From Candidimonas humi (lineage in GTDB: Bacteria > Pseudomonadota > Gammaproteobacteria > Burkholderiales > Burkholderiaceae_B), in NCBI RefSeq assembly GCF_019166065.1, contig NZ_JAHTBN010000013.1, positions 22,769 to 86,768 on the forward strand: a DNA stretch of 64,000 nucleotides, written 5' to 3'. Below are positions 17,288-27,600 of this stretch, piece after piece. The stretch's first letter is position 1; every line of letters begins with the position of its first letter. The notes beneath the pieces were generated by a model. It saw nothing but the letters and a program-made list of their open reading frames with translations. It made no database searches and was not told where the DNA came from. The position numbers were made by a program, and so were the translations under genes.

Positions 17288-18271
17288 ATGAAAATCCTGA
17301 CTTCCCTGGCATGCGCTGCGGCTCTTCTGGCGGCGGCCTTTCCCGGCGCTGCCGGCGCGCGCGATGCCGCGGCCTTCCCGAACAAGCCGGTGACCTTGGT
17401 GGTGCCGTTTACGGCCAGCAGCGGCAGCGACATCATTGCGCGCATCATCGCCCCCAAGCTGGAGGCGCGCTGGGGCCAGCCGGTGATTGTCGTCAACAAG
17501 CCCGGCGCCAGCGGCGACATCGGCGCGCGCCAGGTTGCCGTCGCGGCGCCGGATGGCTACACGCTGCTGATGGCCATCAATACCTTCACGATGACGCCGT
17601 CCCTGTATCGCAAGCTTCCCTTCGACCCGATACGCAGCTTCGCGCCGGTGGCCAAGCTGGCCACCGCGGGCTTTACCTTTGCCGTCAATCCCAAGGTGCC
17701 GGCGCACGACGTGAAATCGCTGATCGCCTATGTGAAGACGCAGGACGGCCATGTCAACTACGCTACGCCCGGCACCGGTACGCCGCAGCATCTGGCCATG
17801 GAGCTGTTCAAGTCGCACTTGGGGCTGCAGATCGCGCACGTGCCTTATAAAGGAATTGCCGGGGCCTTGACTGGCCTGGTGGGCGGTGAAGTGCAGATGA
17901 TGTTCACCACCGTGCACACCATGCTGCCCTTCTTGAAGGACAAGCGAGTGCGCCTGCTGGCTGTAAGCGGCGCGCAGCGCGACCCGCTGATCCCCGATGT
18001 GCCTACCTTCCGCGAGCAAGGCATCGATTTCATGGACGGGGTGGACGCCTGGTATGGCGTAATGGCGCCCGCCGGCACGCCACCGGCGATCGTCGAGCGC
18101 CTGAACGGGGATTTTGTCGCGGTCATGAGTTCCAGCCAGGTCAAGGCCCAGTTGGCTGACATGGGGCTGTCGGTGCACACCAGTTCTGCTGCCGAGTTCT
18201 CCAGCCTCATCAAGCACGACCTGGTGCGCTGGAAAAAAGTGGTCGAGACAGCCGGGATCACGGCCCAGTAA
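17288..18271 (+). CDS. Bug/TctC-type solute receptor
   Basis: 327-aa receptor with a Sec signal peptide (KILTSLACAAALLAAAFPGA, cleavage near AGARD). Bug blocks include FPNKPVTLVVPFTASSGSD, VVNKPGASGDIGARQVA, APDGYTLLMA and WYGVMAPAGTPPAIVERL. It is 16 bp downstream of the decarboxylase-type amidohydrolase and probably cotranscribed. It likely delivers an aromatic or other carboxylate; the membrane partner is not local. Confidence 0.92.
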   Translation: MKILTSLACAAALLAAAFPGAAGARDAAAFPNKPVTLVVPFTASSGSDIIARIIAPKLEARWGQPVIVVNKPGASGDIGARQVAVAAPDGYTLLMAINTFTMTPSLYRKLPFDPIRSFAPVAKLATAGFTFAVNPKVPAHDVKSLIAYVKTQDGHVNYATPGTGTPQHLAMELFKSHLGLQIAHVPYKGIAGALTGLVGGEVQMMFTTVHTMLPFLKDKRVRLLAVSGAQRDPLIPDVPTFREQGIDFMDGVDAWYGVMAPAGTPPAIVERLNGDFVAVMSSSQVKAQLADMGLSVHTSSAAEFSSLIKHDLVRWKKVVETAGITAQ

Positions 18272-18331
18272 GAGTATCCGCAATATGTGCCGGGCAGACC
18301 AGGCATGAGCCCGCCATGCGTATGCCGTTCG

Positions 18332-19240
18332 CTACGGCCGGGCCGGCGGCTGCACCCGGCCGCTGGCGCGCCTGATCAGGGTACAGAAATAATCGGCCGC
18401 GGGCGTCAGGGGCATGCCGGCGCGCTGCACCAGGCAGATAGGCGGGGCGGGCAGGGACTCGCTGACATGTATCTGTTCCAGCACGTCTCTCCACAAGGGG
18501 ACTTGCACCCATTGCACCGGCATCATCATCAGCAGATCGGAATAAGCCATCGACACCAGGAAGGTCAGCGAAGACTGCGCGCGCATCACCAGGCGCGGCG
18601 CCGGCAGGCCGTGCTTGGCGAACAGCGGACCCAGTTCTTCCTCGGCCTTGTGCGTTATGGATGTGGTGATCCATTCCGCATCGACCAGCTCGCGCAGCGA
18701 GCGGGCGTGGGCCAGCGGATGGCCCTTGCGCCCCAGGATGATGCGAGTGTTGTCGAACAGCTTTTCGCTGTGCAGCTCGACCGGCACCTGTGCGGGCAGG
18801 GGCCCGATGTAGCAGTCGATGGTGCCGTCCTTCAGCGCCGCCTCGACGTGCGGGAACACGGCATCGATGATGCGCAGGTCTACGCCCGGAAAGCGGGCGC
18901 GGAAAGGGCGCAGGGCCTCGGGCAGCAGCGTCAGGTGCGGCACGCTCGACAGGCAGATGGTGACGGTGCCGTGTGCCTCGCCGCGCAGTTGGCCGATTTC
19001 TTCCTTGGCCAGTTGCAGCTCGTTGCAGGCCGCATTGGCGCGGCGCAGGAATGTCCGGCCCATCTGGGTCAGTTGTACGCCCTTGTGGCTGCGTTCGAAC
19101 AAGGGCACGCCCAGTTCTTTTTCCAGTTCGTGGATGCTGCGGGTGATGGCCGGCTGGGGGACGTCCAGATGGCGCGCTGCGGCGCGCAGGCTGCCGCGCT
19201 CGGCCACCGCGATGAAGTTTTTGACGGCGTTGAATTTCAT
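18332..19240 (-). CDS. LysR-family transcriptional regulator
   Basis: 302-aa LysR protein; HTH in FIAVAERGSLRAAARHLDVP followed by PAITRSIHELEKELGVPLFE. It converges on the preceding Bug gene (60 bp between stops) and is divergent from the flavin monooxygenase gene, which it may regulate together with the GntR protein at 21.1-21.9 kb. Confidence 0.9.
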   Translation of the reverse strand: MKFNAVKNFIAVAERGSLRAAARHLDVPQPAITRSIHELEKELGVPLFERSHKGVQLTQMGRTFLRRANAACNELQLAKEEIGQLRGEAHGTVTICLSSVPHLTLLPEALRPFRARFPGVDLRIIDAVFPHVEAALKDGTIDCYIGPLPAQVPVELHSEKLFDNTRIILGRKGHPLAHARSLRELVDAEWITTSITHKAEEELGPLFAKHGLPAPRLVMRAQSSLTFLVSMAYSDLLMMMPVQWVQVPLWRDVLEQIHVSESLPAPPICLVQRAGMPLTPAADYFCTLIRRASGRVQPPARP

Positions 19241-19559
19241 GTGTGCTCGCGGGGCCCGCGCGCAACGGGCCGGGGCCGCTCTCCTCGTAGGTTTTTATTG
19301 CCGCCGTTTCGGAATTCCCGCAATTCCGGCGATTTGCTTGTGATTCATTTTTGGTATCAGGTGCGCAATATTGTACCCTTACTGAATCTCGTGGGGCTCC
19401 GTAGAATGCCTCGCAAATCCGGGTTGCGTCACATGGCGCGCAGTCTTGCAGGCGCCGGTGGCCCGCGAGGCCGATACGTTCTTGCGGCCGGCGGCTGCGA
19501 TCGGGATTTCGTGCATCTCTTCAAGCCTATGGCGGCCAGGACGGCCCGCAGGAGCATCC
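19241..19559. other. Divergent promoter region, LysR gene / monooxygenase
   Basis: 319 bp with no gene. It contains an AT-richer stretch at about 19285-19385, including a short repeat of GGAATTCCCGCAATTCCGG, and ends with an AGGAG ribosome-binding site for the monooxygenase. A T-N11-A LysR site is plausible here but none was singled out. Confidence 0.45.
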
Positions 19560-21245
19560 ATGTCCTCTGAGATTTCCGTTACTTCGCCGGGCCGCGCTCG
19601 TGTGCTGATCGTAGGGGCCGGCCCGGTGGGGCTGGCGTTGGCCATAGAACTGGGGCATCGCGGCATACCGTGCCTGCTGGTCGAGCGCAATGACCGGGTG
19701 GGCTACGCGCCGCGCGCCAAGACCACCAATGTGCGCACCCGCGAACATCTGCGCCGCTGGGGCATAGCAGACAGGCTGCGGGCTGCATCGCCCCTGGGCG
19801 TGGACTATCCCTCCAACGTGCTGTTCGTCACGCGGCTGGCCGGTGCCGAGCTGGCGCGCTTCGAGAACGCCTTTTACTGCGCGCCGGGGCGCAATCCCCT
19901 GTATTCGGAACACGCGCAATGGATTCCGCAGTATCGCGTGGAAGAGGTCATGCGCGAACACGCGCAATCGCTGCCGGGCGTGGAGTTGCGCTTCAATTGC
20001 GAATTCAAGTCGTTCGAGCAGGATGACCGCGGCGTGCGGGCCGTGCTGCTCGATCGCGTCAGCGGCGCCAGCAGCGAGGTGGCGGCGGATTTCCTGGTGG
20101 GCGCCGACGGAGCGCGCAGTTCGGTGCGCGCGGCCATTGGCGGCGCCATGCAGGGCGAGTACGGGCTTTCGCGCAACTACAACATCGTCTTTCGCGCGCC
20201 GGGGCTGGCCGCGGCGCATCGGCACGGGCCCGCCATCATGTACTGGCAAGTCAACAACGACGTCCCCAGCCTGATCGGCCCCATGGATCGGGGCGATAAA
20301 TGGTTTTTCATGCCCACCAAGGTCCCCGAGAACATGAGCCGTGGCGAGCTGGACGCCGGTGCCTTGATCCGACGCGCCACCGGAATCGACTTGCCCTACG
20401 AGATCCTGAGCACCGACGAGTGGGTGGCCAGCCGGCTGATCTGCGACCGTTATCGCCGGCAGCGAGTGTTCCTGGCGGGAGATGCCTGCCACCTGCATCC
20501 GCCTTTCGGCGGCTATGGCATGAACATGGGCATCGCGGACGGCGTCGACCTGGGCTGGAAGCTGGCGGCGGTGCTGCAAGGCTGGGGCGGCCCGGCGCTG
20601 CTGGACAGCTACGAAGCCGAACGCCGCCCCGTGCACCTGCGGGTGCTGGACGAGTCGGTGGCCAACCATGCGGTGCTGGGCAACCAGCTCGTTGCCGCGG
20701 GCCTGGAGGCTGAAGGGCCCGAGGGCGACAGTGTGCGCCAGCAGGTCGGCGCGCGCATCGCCGCGGCCAAGCTGCGTGAATTTACCACTCTGGGCGTGGT
20801 GCTAGGCGACAGCTACGAGAACTCTCCGGTTGTCGCGGCCGAAGAGGGCGGTGCTTCATCAGCGGTGGATTTCATCAATTACGTGCCGTCGTCCAGGCCC
20901 GGCCGCCTGGCGCCGCATGCCTGGATGCACGACGGCAGTTCGCTGTACGACCATTTCGGCGCCGGCTTCACGCTGCTGGCCATGCCCGATGCGCCTTGCG
21001 CGGAGCTGGCCCTGGCGCGGCAGCACGCGGCCCTGCGCGGCGTGCCCCTGGATGTGGTGCAGCGTAGCGAGCCCGCATTGCCCGGCCTGTATGGTGCGCG
21101 CTATTCTCTGGTGCGCCCCGACCAGCACGTCGCCTGGCGCGGTCAGGCGTGGCCGGCGGCGGGCGAGGCCTTGTTCGACCGGGTCACCGGACGCGCTGCG
21201 CCGGCGCCCATGTGCGCCAGCACCAGGTCGGCCGTGGTCTGGTAG
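19560..21245 (+). CDS. FAD-dependent aromatic monooxygenase (MhpA/PheA type)
   Basis: 561-aa class A flavoprotein hydroxylase. The FAD Rossmann motif is VLIVGAGPVGLALAIELGHRG near the start, the middle DG motif is FLVGADGARSSVR, and the second FAD motif is VFLAGDACHLHPPFGGYGMN. The C-terminus has the thioredoxin-like extension of the phenol hydroxylase group. It would hydroxylate an aromatic ring before meta cleavage by the dioxygenase encoded convergently. AGGAG precedes the ATG at 19560. Its last 103 bp overlap the 3' end of the GntR gene on the other strand. Confidence 0.9.
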   Translation: MSSEISVTSPGRARVLIVGAGPVGLALAIELGHRGIPCLLVERNDRVGYAPRAKTTNVRTREHLRRWGIADRLRAASPLGVDYPSNVLFVTRLAGAELARFENAFYCAPGRNPLYSEHAQWIPQYRVEEVMREHAQSLPGVELRFNCEFKSFEQDDRGVRAVLLDRVSGASSEVAADFLVGADGARSSVRAAIGGAMQGEYGLSRNYNIVFRAPGLAAAHRHGPAIMYWQVNNDVPSLIGPMDRGDKWFFMPTKVPENMSRGELDAGALIRRATGIDLPYEILSTDEWVASRLICDRYRRQRVFLAGDACHLHPPFGGYGMNMGIADGVDLGWKLAAVLQGWGGPALLDSYEAERRPVHLRVLDESVANHAVLGNQLVAAGLEAEGPEGDSVRQQVGARIAAAKLREFTTLGVVLGDSYENSPVVAAEEGGASSAVDFINYVPSSRPGRLAPHAWMHDGSSLYDHFGAGFTLLAMPDAPCAELALARQHAALRGVPLDVVQRSEPALPGLYGARYSLVRPDQHVAWRGQAWPAAGEALFDRVTGRAAPAPMCASTRSAVVW

Positions 21246-21907
21246 TGCCGTGTCAGCGCCTGGCAGGCCTGCTCGGCGTCGCCGGCCAGTATCGCGTCCA
21301 CGATGTCCAGGTGCTCGCGCCGCACCTCGCTGCCGCGCCCGGGGCTGGCCACGGCCAGCGACAAGTAGCGATAGCGCGCGGTCTGGTCGCGCAACTGGGC
21401 CGAGAAGCGCTGCAGCCAGGCCGAGGCGCAGCCCTTCATCAGCGTGGCATGGAATTCGACGTGAGCCTTCTCCCAGTCCGGGCTCATATGCCTGTCCGTG
21501 CCGGGCACGGTGATGTCGATGCGCTTGAGACGGTGCAGGGCGGCGACCACCTCGGCTTCCCATGCCGGATCGGCGCGTGCGATCGCCTCGCGCAGGGCCA
21601 GTGATTCGATCTGCTGCCGCGCGAGCGTGATGTCGCGCAGGTCGTCTTCCGACAGTTCGGCCACTCGAAAACCCTTTTGATCCACAGCCACCACGAAGCC
21701 GCTGGCACACAGGCGCGACAGGGCCTCGCGCAAGGGTATGACACCGGCCCCGTAGCGGGCGGCGAGCTCTCTCAGGCGCAGCTTGGCGCCGGCTTCGAAG
21801 CGGCCGTTGATAAAGTCCTGGCGCAGGGCCTGCTCGAGTATCGAGGCCTGTGTCCGGCCGCCGGGTTCGACGCCGGCCTGCACTGCGGCGCCGCGCATTT
21901 CATTCAT
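21143..21907 (-). CDS. GntR (FadR-subfamily) regulator
   Basis: 254-aa GntR regulator. The winged HTH spans about residues 18-85 (ILEQALRQDFINGRFEAGAK, LRELAARYGAGVIPLREALS) and the all-helical FCD effector domain follows, with metal-binding-type His residues in EKAHVEFHATLMKG and EHLDIVDAILAGD. It starts 8 bp before the end of the dioxygenase gene, implying coupled translation and autoregulation of the operon FAH-dioxygenase-gntR. Confidence 0.87.
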   Translation of the reverse strand: MNEMRGAAVQAGVEPGGRTQASILEQALRQDFINGRFEAGAKLRLRELAARYGAGVIPLREALSRLCASGFVVAVDQKGFRVAELSEDDLRDITLARQQIESLALREAIARADPAWEAEVVAALHRLKRIDITVPGTDRHMSPDWEKAHVEFHATLMKGCASAWLQRFSAQLRDQTARYRYLSLAVASPGRGSEVRREHLDIVDAILAGDAEQACQALTRHYQTTADLVLAHMGAGAARPVTRSNKASPAAGHA

Positions 21908-22982
21908 GGGCGGATTCCGTCCCGGCTTCGGTGTTGTGGATGAAATAGGGCGGCACGTCCGGGCCCCATTGATAAAGCGAATCTTCTGGCGGGTAGTCGC
22001 CGGCCGGCCAGTTGCTTCCGGCCGAGATGTAGTCGATGTCGGCCGAGTATTCGCAGAACGAACCCCAGGGGTCGAGCACGTAATGGAAGAAGTTCGAGCC
22101 CAGCACGTGGCGTCCGGTGCCCCAGCCTTTTTTGTAGCCGGCGGCGGCCATCTGCGAGGCCCCCTGGCCGACCTCGTCGACGCTGGCGACGTCCCATGAG
22201 GCGTGGTGCCAGCCGCGCGCGGGGCTCTTGGCGAAGGCCACCAGATGGTGATCGCAGCCGTGCGGCGCGTGCATGAAGGCGATGATGTCGGCGGAGCAGT
22301 CGGACAGGCGCAAGCCCAGCGCGTCCTGGTAAAAGCGCATTGCACGCGGTACGTCGGGCGTGAACAGCAGCACGTGCGAAAGCCGCCGCGGCCGCACTTG
22401 GCGCAGCAGCGAGCGGCAGCGCGCGCCGCGCGCGTCCGCCGGCACATGGATGTCGTCCAGCGGGCTCTTGGTGTCGGGCATGGTCTTGGAGCCCGGCTTG
22501 ACCTGCAGCAGGTTGCCGTCGGGGTCGAAGAACCAGATGCCCTCGTCATGGCCGGGGATGCCGGCGCCGGTATCGCCCCCAGCGCCGACATTGACATTGC
22601 TGGCATCGACCTTGTCATGGATGCCTGCATCGGCGCCGGCGCCATGCTGCGCGAGCATATTGCCGTCGGCCTGCCGTGCGCCGGCCGCGGCCAGTTGTGC
22701 GCGCATACGTTCCAGATCGGCAGCATGGCAATTGAAGCTCAGGTAGGCCAGCGCCTTGCGCGCGCCCGGCAGTATCCGAGCCCAGCGGTGGCCGTCGGCG
22801 GCCCGCAGCTCCAGGCCGCCGGCCGTGTCCGACACGTCCAGCCCGAAGGCTGTGAAGAACTGCCGGGCGACGGCGATGTCGGGCACCGTCAGCGCGTAAT
22901 GGTCGATCGAATGCACGGCGGCATGCCGGGCTTGCGCATCGGTCGATGCCGCCGAGCCCGGCTGTGCTTGATTCGGGTCCAT
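21900..22982 (-). CDS. Type I extradiol ring-cleavage dioxygenase (VOC)
   Basis: 360-aa two-domain vicinal-oxygen-chelate protein. The N-terminal half starts HSIDHYALTVPD; the C-terminal half carries the likely Fe ligands His (RLSHVLLFTPD), His (RGWHHASWDV) and Glu (GSFCEYSADID), with active-site His in CDHHLVAF. It probably cleaves a catechol made by the flavin monooxygenase. A 45-residue Gly/Ala/Asp-rich insert (about 101-145) lies at the end of the first domain and looks unstructured. It is 160 bp downstream of the FAH gene. Confidence 0.88.
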   Translation of the reverse strand: MDPNQAQPGSAASTDAQARHAAVHSIDHYALTVPDIAVARQFFTAFGLDVSDTAGGLELRAADGHRWARILPGARKALAYLSFNCHAADLERMRAQLAAAGARQADGNMLAQHGAGADAGIHDKVDASNVNVGAGGDTGAGIPGHDEGIWFFDPDGNLLQVKPGSKTMPDTKSPLDDIHVPADARGARCRSLLRQVRPRRLSHVLLFTPDVPRAMRFYQDALGLRLSDCSADIIAFMHAPHGCDHHLVAFAKSPARGWHHASWDVASVDEVGQGASQMAAAGYKKGWGTGRHVLGSNFFHYVLDPWGSFCEYSADIDYISAGSNWPAGDYPPEDSLYQWGPDVPPYFIHNTEAGTESAHE

Positions 22983-23142
22983 GGATGCGAGTCTCCTTCG
23001 TGGCTGCGGGCCAAGCCCACGCGCGGGCTGCAGATTGCTGCTCGTGAATTGCGAAGCGCAGCTTGCCTGGTGTTTGTTTCAACTACAGGCCGCGTACGGA
23101 TGGGGGCGGCCACGCCGCGCCCCGATCATCCGCGGTCCCGGC

Positions 23143-23994
23143 TCAGGCCCGGCCTTGCGCGGCTTCGTCGACGATAGGGTTGCGCAGCGGAGCGAAGCCG
23201 GTGAGCGAGATTTCGCATACATCGCCGGCATGCATCAGCAGCTTGGGCTCGCGCGCCCAGCCGATGCCGCTGGGCGTGCCGGTGACTATGACGTCGCCCG
23301 GCTCGAGCGTGATGGCGTCGCTGAGGACGGAAATGAGAGTAGGGACGTCGAAGATCATGGTTTCGGTATTGGCCGACTGCACGACCTTGCCGTTCAGGCG
23401 GGTTTCCAGTTGCAGGCCGCGACCGCCCGGCGGAACTTCGCTCGGGGTCACCAGCTCGGGCCCGAAGCCGCCGGTGGCGTCGAAATTCTTGCCCACCGTC
23501 CATTGCGGCGTCAGGAACTGGTATTCGCGCACCGAGCCGTCGTTGAACAGGGCATAGCCGCCGACGCAGTCCAGCGCATCGGCCTTGGCGATGTGGCGCC
23601 CGCCTTTTTTCAGCACCACCGCCATTTCGCCTTCGTAGTCCAGGCTGTCGGAGGCCAGGGGCCGGATGATGGGCTGGCCATGGCCCACCAGGCTGGTGTG
23701 GTAGCGCGGGAAAATGGTGGGGTACGTGGGCTGCTCGTACTTGCTTTCCTTGGTGTGGTCGGCGTAGTTCAAGCCGATGCAGAAAATCTTGGTGGGGCGC
23801 TCCAGTACTGGCAGGAAAGTGATGTCGCTTTCCGCGACGAGCCGTCCGCCGGATTGCTTCGATGCATGGGTTTCCAGGTCTACGCCCTCGGCCAGCAGCG
23901 ATTCCAGCGGCGCATCGCCCAGAATGCGGATTTTGTCGCCCTCGCGGGTTCCCAGATGTTTCTTGCCTTCGAAGATGAAACGTACGTAGCGCAT
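23143..23994 (-). CDS. Fumarylacetoacetate hydrolase-family protein
   Basis: 283-aa FAH-family protein. The metal-binding core is seen as KIFCIGLNYADHTKE, SDSLDYEGEMAVVLKKGG (Glu-x-Glu) and GYALFNDGSVREYQF, ending in the conserved DVIVTGTPSGIGWA. Such enzymes hydrolyse or decarboxylate ring-cleavage products (for example acylpyruvates or 2-oxo-hept-ene-dioates). As first gene of the operon it fits the step after extradiol cleavage. Confidence 0.9.
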   Translation of the reverse strand: MRYVRFIFEGKKHLGTREGDKIRILGDAPLESLLAEGVDLETHASKQSGGRLVAESDITFLPVLERPTKIFCIGLNYADHTKESKYEQPTYPTIFPRYHTSLVGHGQPIIRPLASDSLDYEGEMAVVLKKGGRHIAKADALDCVGGYALFNDGSVREYQFLTPQWTVGKNFDATGGFGPELVTPSEVPPGGRGLQLETRLNGKVVQSANTETMIFDVPTLISVLSDAITLEPGDVIVTGTPSGIGWAREPKLLMHAGDVCEISLTGFAPLRNPIVDEAAQGRA

Positions 23995-24116
23995 GGGTGT
24001 TTACCTGTGTCTATGGATTGGATGGAAAGTGGGCGGGGCAGCGCTCGGCTGCCGCGGCGGCGGGTTCGAGCCCGGGCGCGTGCCCGGCGGCCTGCTGATA
24101 TCGTCCGGAACATTCT

Positions 24117-24160
24117 AAGTAAAAAAATATACAAAAACAATATTTATATATTTATTTAAC
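24117..24160. promoter_or_regulatory. AT-only promoter/operator region of the ring-cleavage operon
   Basis: A 44-bp stretch almost free of G and C, in strong contrast to its surroundings, lies about 125 bp upstream of the FAH start. AAATAT and ATATTT (24125-24130, 24140-24145) form an inverted repeat around ACAAAAACA, and TTGTATATTTTTTTAC reads on the minus strand. It is the natural place for the promoter and the GntR operator. Exact -10/-35 elements are ambiguous. Confidence 0.5.
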
Positions 24161-24285
24161 GGCCCTATCGAACCCTGGACGGGGCGGCCGCAGCCTGCGC
24201 TGGTGCTGCACGGCTTCGCGTTCCTTGCTAGAATGGCGAGCTCAGCGCGGAAAGGGTGCCCACGGGCTACGCCCATCCTGCGTTT

Positions 24286-24364
<79 letters not shown>

Positions 24365-24391
24365 TATTTACTTAGCAATATCAGTATCTTG

Positions 24392-24416
24392 AAGCCGCCA
24401 CTTGCGCGGCTTTTTT
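24392..24416 (+). terminator. Rho-independent terminator of the tRNA
   Basis: AAGCCGC and GCGGCTT form a 7-bp stem around CACTTGC (loop shared with the stem boundary), followed by a T-run (TTTTTT at 24411-24416). It lies 28 bp after the CCA end. Confidence 0.85.
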
Positions 24417-24685
24417 CTTGTTTGCTTGCTGCTGCTGCGGCCAGAATGCGACCGGCCGCGCGAGGCTGGCCAATCGCGGGCTGCCCATCCGGGGAAAAAC
24501 GGTAAGCAAATCTTCAGCTCCCACGCTTGATGTATTGCGGCGTGTATCATGCGCGGAAAAGTGGGACGGAACACCTGCGCAAGACTGCCGGCATTGCCGG
24601 CAGGCATGGCATAGCGCCGCTCCCGCTCCGACACATGCCCTGCGCGGCGCCTGGCCGCGGCGGCACGCACTGGGGAAAGAACAAG

Positions 24686-27600
24686 ATGCTGGGACTGCGC
24701 ATGCTGGCTCGAACACCGCGTCGACCGCGGGCTTTTGGACTGTCGCCGCGGCGCGGAGGCGGGCACGGCGGCAAGAGCGCATGGGCGTCCCGCCTGCTGG
24801 CTTTCGGGCTGTTGTGGGCGGCTTCGGGCGCCTGGGCGGCTCAGGTCGCGCAGTTTTTTCCGCAGGGCACCGTGGCGCGGGTGGAAAGCGTCAAGGTCTC
24901 TTTCGATGCCCCGGTGGTGGCCTTCGGCAGCGCCCAGGCGCCCGCGCCCTTCGACCTGCAGTGCGACGATGCCTCGGTCGCCGGCAGCGGACGCTGGCTG
25001 GATGCGCGCCGCTGGACTTATGTCTTTACGCATCCGCCCGGCCCGGGCGTGCAATGCCAGGCCAAGTTGCGGCCCGATTTCCGCGCCCTGGACGGCAAGC
25101 CGCTGTCGGGCCGCACGCAGTTCTCTTTTGCCACCGGCGGCCCGGTGGTGCTGTCGGTGCGCCCCGACGCCAATGTCATCGACGAAGACCAGGTCTTCAT
25201 CGTGCGCTTCAACGGCGCGGTCAAGCCCGAGTCGGTGCAGGCCGGCACATGGTGCCTGGCCCAGGGCCTGGGCGAGGCGATACCGGTGCGCCTGGTCGGC
25301 GGCGAGCAGCGCAAGACCATACTCAAGGCCGCCTATATAGACAAGGATTCATGGAACGACGCAGCCATACAGGTGCTGCAGTGCAAGCGGCGCCTGCCGC
25401 CGCAGGCCAAGTTCCAACTGCGCGTGGGGCCGGGCGTGCAGGCCGTGTCCGGCGTGGCCTCGACGCAGGCCGCGGTTTCCAACTATACGGTGCGCCCGCC
25501 GTTCAAGGCCACCTTCAGTTGCCAGCGCGAGAACGCCCGGGCGGCGTGCACGCCGGTATTGCCCATCAGCCTGGATTTCAATGCCAATCTCTCGTATGCC
25601 GATGCGCAGAAGATACGCCTGAAGACGCCCGCCGGCGAGCGCAGCCCCGTGCCCGACGAGCAGTCGGCGCACGAAGGCCTGACGATGGGCGTGCGCTTTG
25701 CCGGGCCGTTCCCGGAAAACGCGCAGATGAGCATCGAACTGCCGGCCGGTCTCAAGGACGACGCCGGGCGGCCGCTGTCCAATGCCTCCGAGTTTCCGCT
25801 GCAAGTGCGCACTGCGGCGTTTCCGCCGCTGGTGAAATTCGCGGCCGCGCCCTTTGGGGTGATCGAGCGCTTCGCCAATGCGCCGCAGGGCGGGTCGGAC
25901 GACGACTATCCGGCGGCGGTGCCGCTGACGCTGCGCAGCGTCGAGCAGGACTTGGCTGCGCGCGACCTGAAGGTGCCGGCGGGAACGGTCAGCGATTACG
26001 AGCCGCAAAGCGACGTCGATGTGCTGCACTGGTATGCGCGCATGCGCCGCCTCAACGAGGCGAGCTGGTCCCCGGCGCAGTTGCGCGCCATTATGGCGGA
26101 CCAGGAGCCGCAGCCCGATAAGGCTGCCTCGACCGACATGCGCGAACTGCCCGTGATAGAGGGCTTGCCGGGAGTGCGCACGCTGGCGCTGCCGCAGCCC
26201 GAGAAGGGCGCGACCCGGCCCTTCGAGGTAATAGGCGTGCCGGTCGCGCCAGGCTTCCATGTGCTGGAAGTGAAGTCGGCGCGGCTGGGCGCGGCACTGA
26301 TCGCGCCCGAAAAGCCCATGTATGTGCGCACGTCCGCGCTGGTCACGAATCTGGCGGTGCACCTGAAACGCGGCCGTGACGATACCCTGGTGTGGGTCAC
26401 CACGCTGGACCAGGGCAAAGTGGTGCCTGATGCCGCGGTCGCGGTGCGCGATTGTTCCGGCCATTTGCTGGCCGAGGGCAAGACCGATGCCCAAGGAGTG
26501 TGGCACGACCTGGAGGCGCTGCACGCCCAGAGCTACTGCCGCGACACCGGCCTGAGCGGCCTGTTCGTCACCGCCCGCATTCCGGCCGGCCACCCGCTGG
26601 CGCGCGGCAAGGCCGATTTCGCCTTCGTGTTTTCGGACTGGGATCAAGGCATCGAGTCGTGGCGTTTCAACGTGCCCACCGATACCAGCCCCAGGCCCAC
26701 CGTGGCGGCGCATACCGTGTTCGACCGCACGCTGCTGCGGGTCGGCGAGACGGTGTCGATGAAGCATTTCATACGCGAGCTGACGCGCGGCGGCATGAAG
26801 GTGCCGGATGATGCCGATCTTCCAGATACTTTGTTGATACAGCATTCCGGATCCGGACAGGAATACCGGCAGAGCCTGCATTGGGTGCATACGCCCGGCG
26901 GGGGCGCCTACGCGCAATCCAGCTTCGCCATTCCTCCGGCCGCCAAGCAGGGCGAGTACGGCGTCAGCCTGGTGCGTTCGGGCAAGGGTCGCGGCGCGCA
27001 GTCGCGGCGCTGGTTCAGCGGCATGTTCCGGGTCGAGTCGTTCAAGCTGCCGGTGCTCACCGGTAGCCTGAAGATCAGCGACGACAAGGGCGCTACGACG
27101 CTGGTGGCGCCGTCGCGGCTGGCCGCCGATGTGCAATTGGCCTATGTATCAGGTGGCCCGGCGGGCCAACTTCCGGTCAGCCTGTCGGGCGTGGCGCGCT
27201 ACAGATCCGTAAGCTTCCCGGGCTACGAAGACTATTCCTTCTACCCCCCGCGGCCGGTGTCCACGGCCGAGCAGAACGGCGAGCCGGATGCGGAATCGGC
27301 CGACGAGTCGCAAACCCTGTTCCTGAACAAGCGGCGGCTGGTGCTGGATGCGCAGGGAGGCGGGCGTCTGGACATCGATGCCTTGCCGGCGTTCGACCGT
27401 CCCAAGGATCTAGTGTTCGAGGCCAGTTTTGCCGACCCGAACGGTGAGATCCAGACCTTGTCGCAGACGGTGCCGGTATGGCCCGCCGCGGTGCTGGCAG
27501 GCATCCGGGCCGATGACTGGGTGCAGGCGGGCAAGCCCGTGGGCGTGCGCACCGTGGCGCTGGACACCGCCGGCCGGCCGCAGGCCGGCGCGGCGATCAC

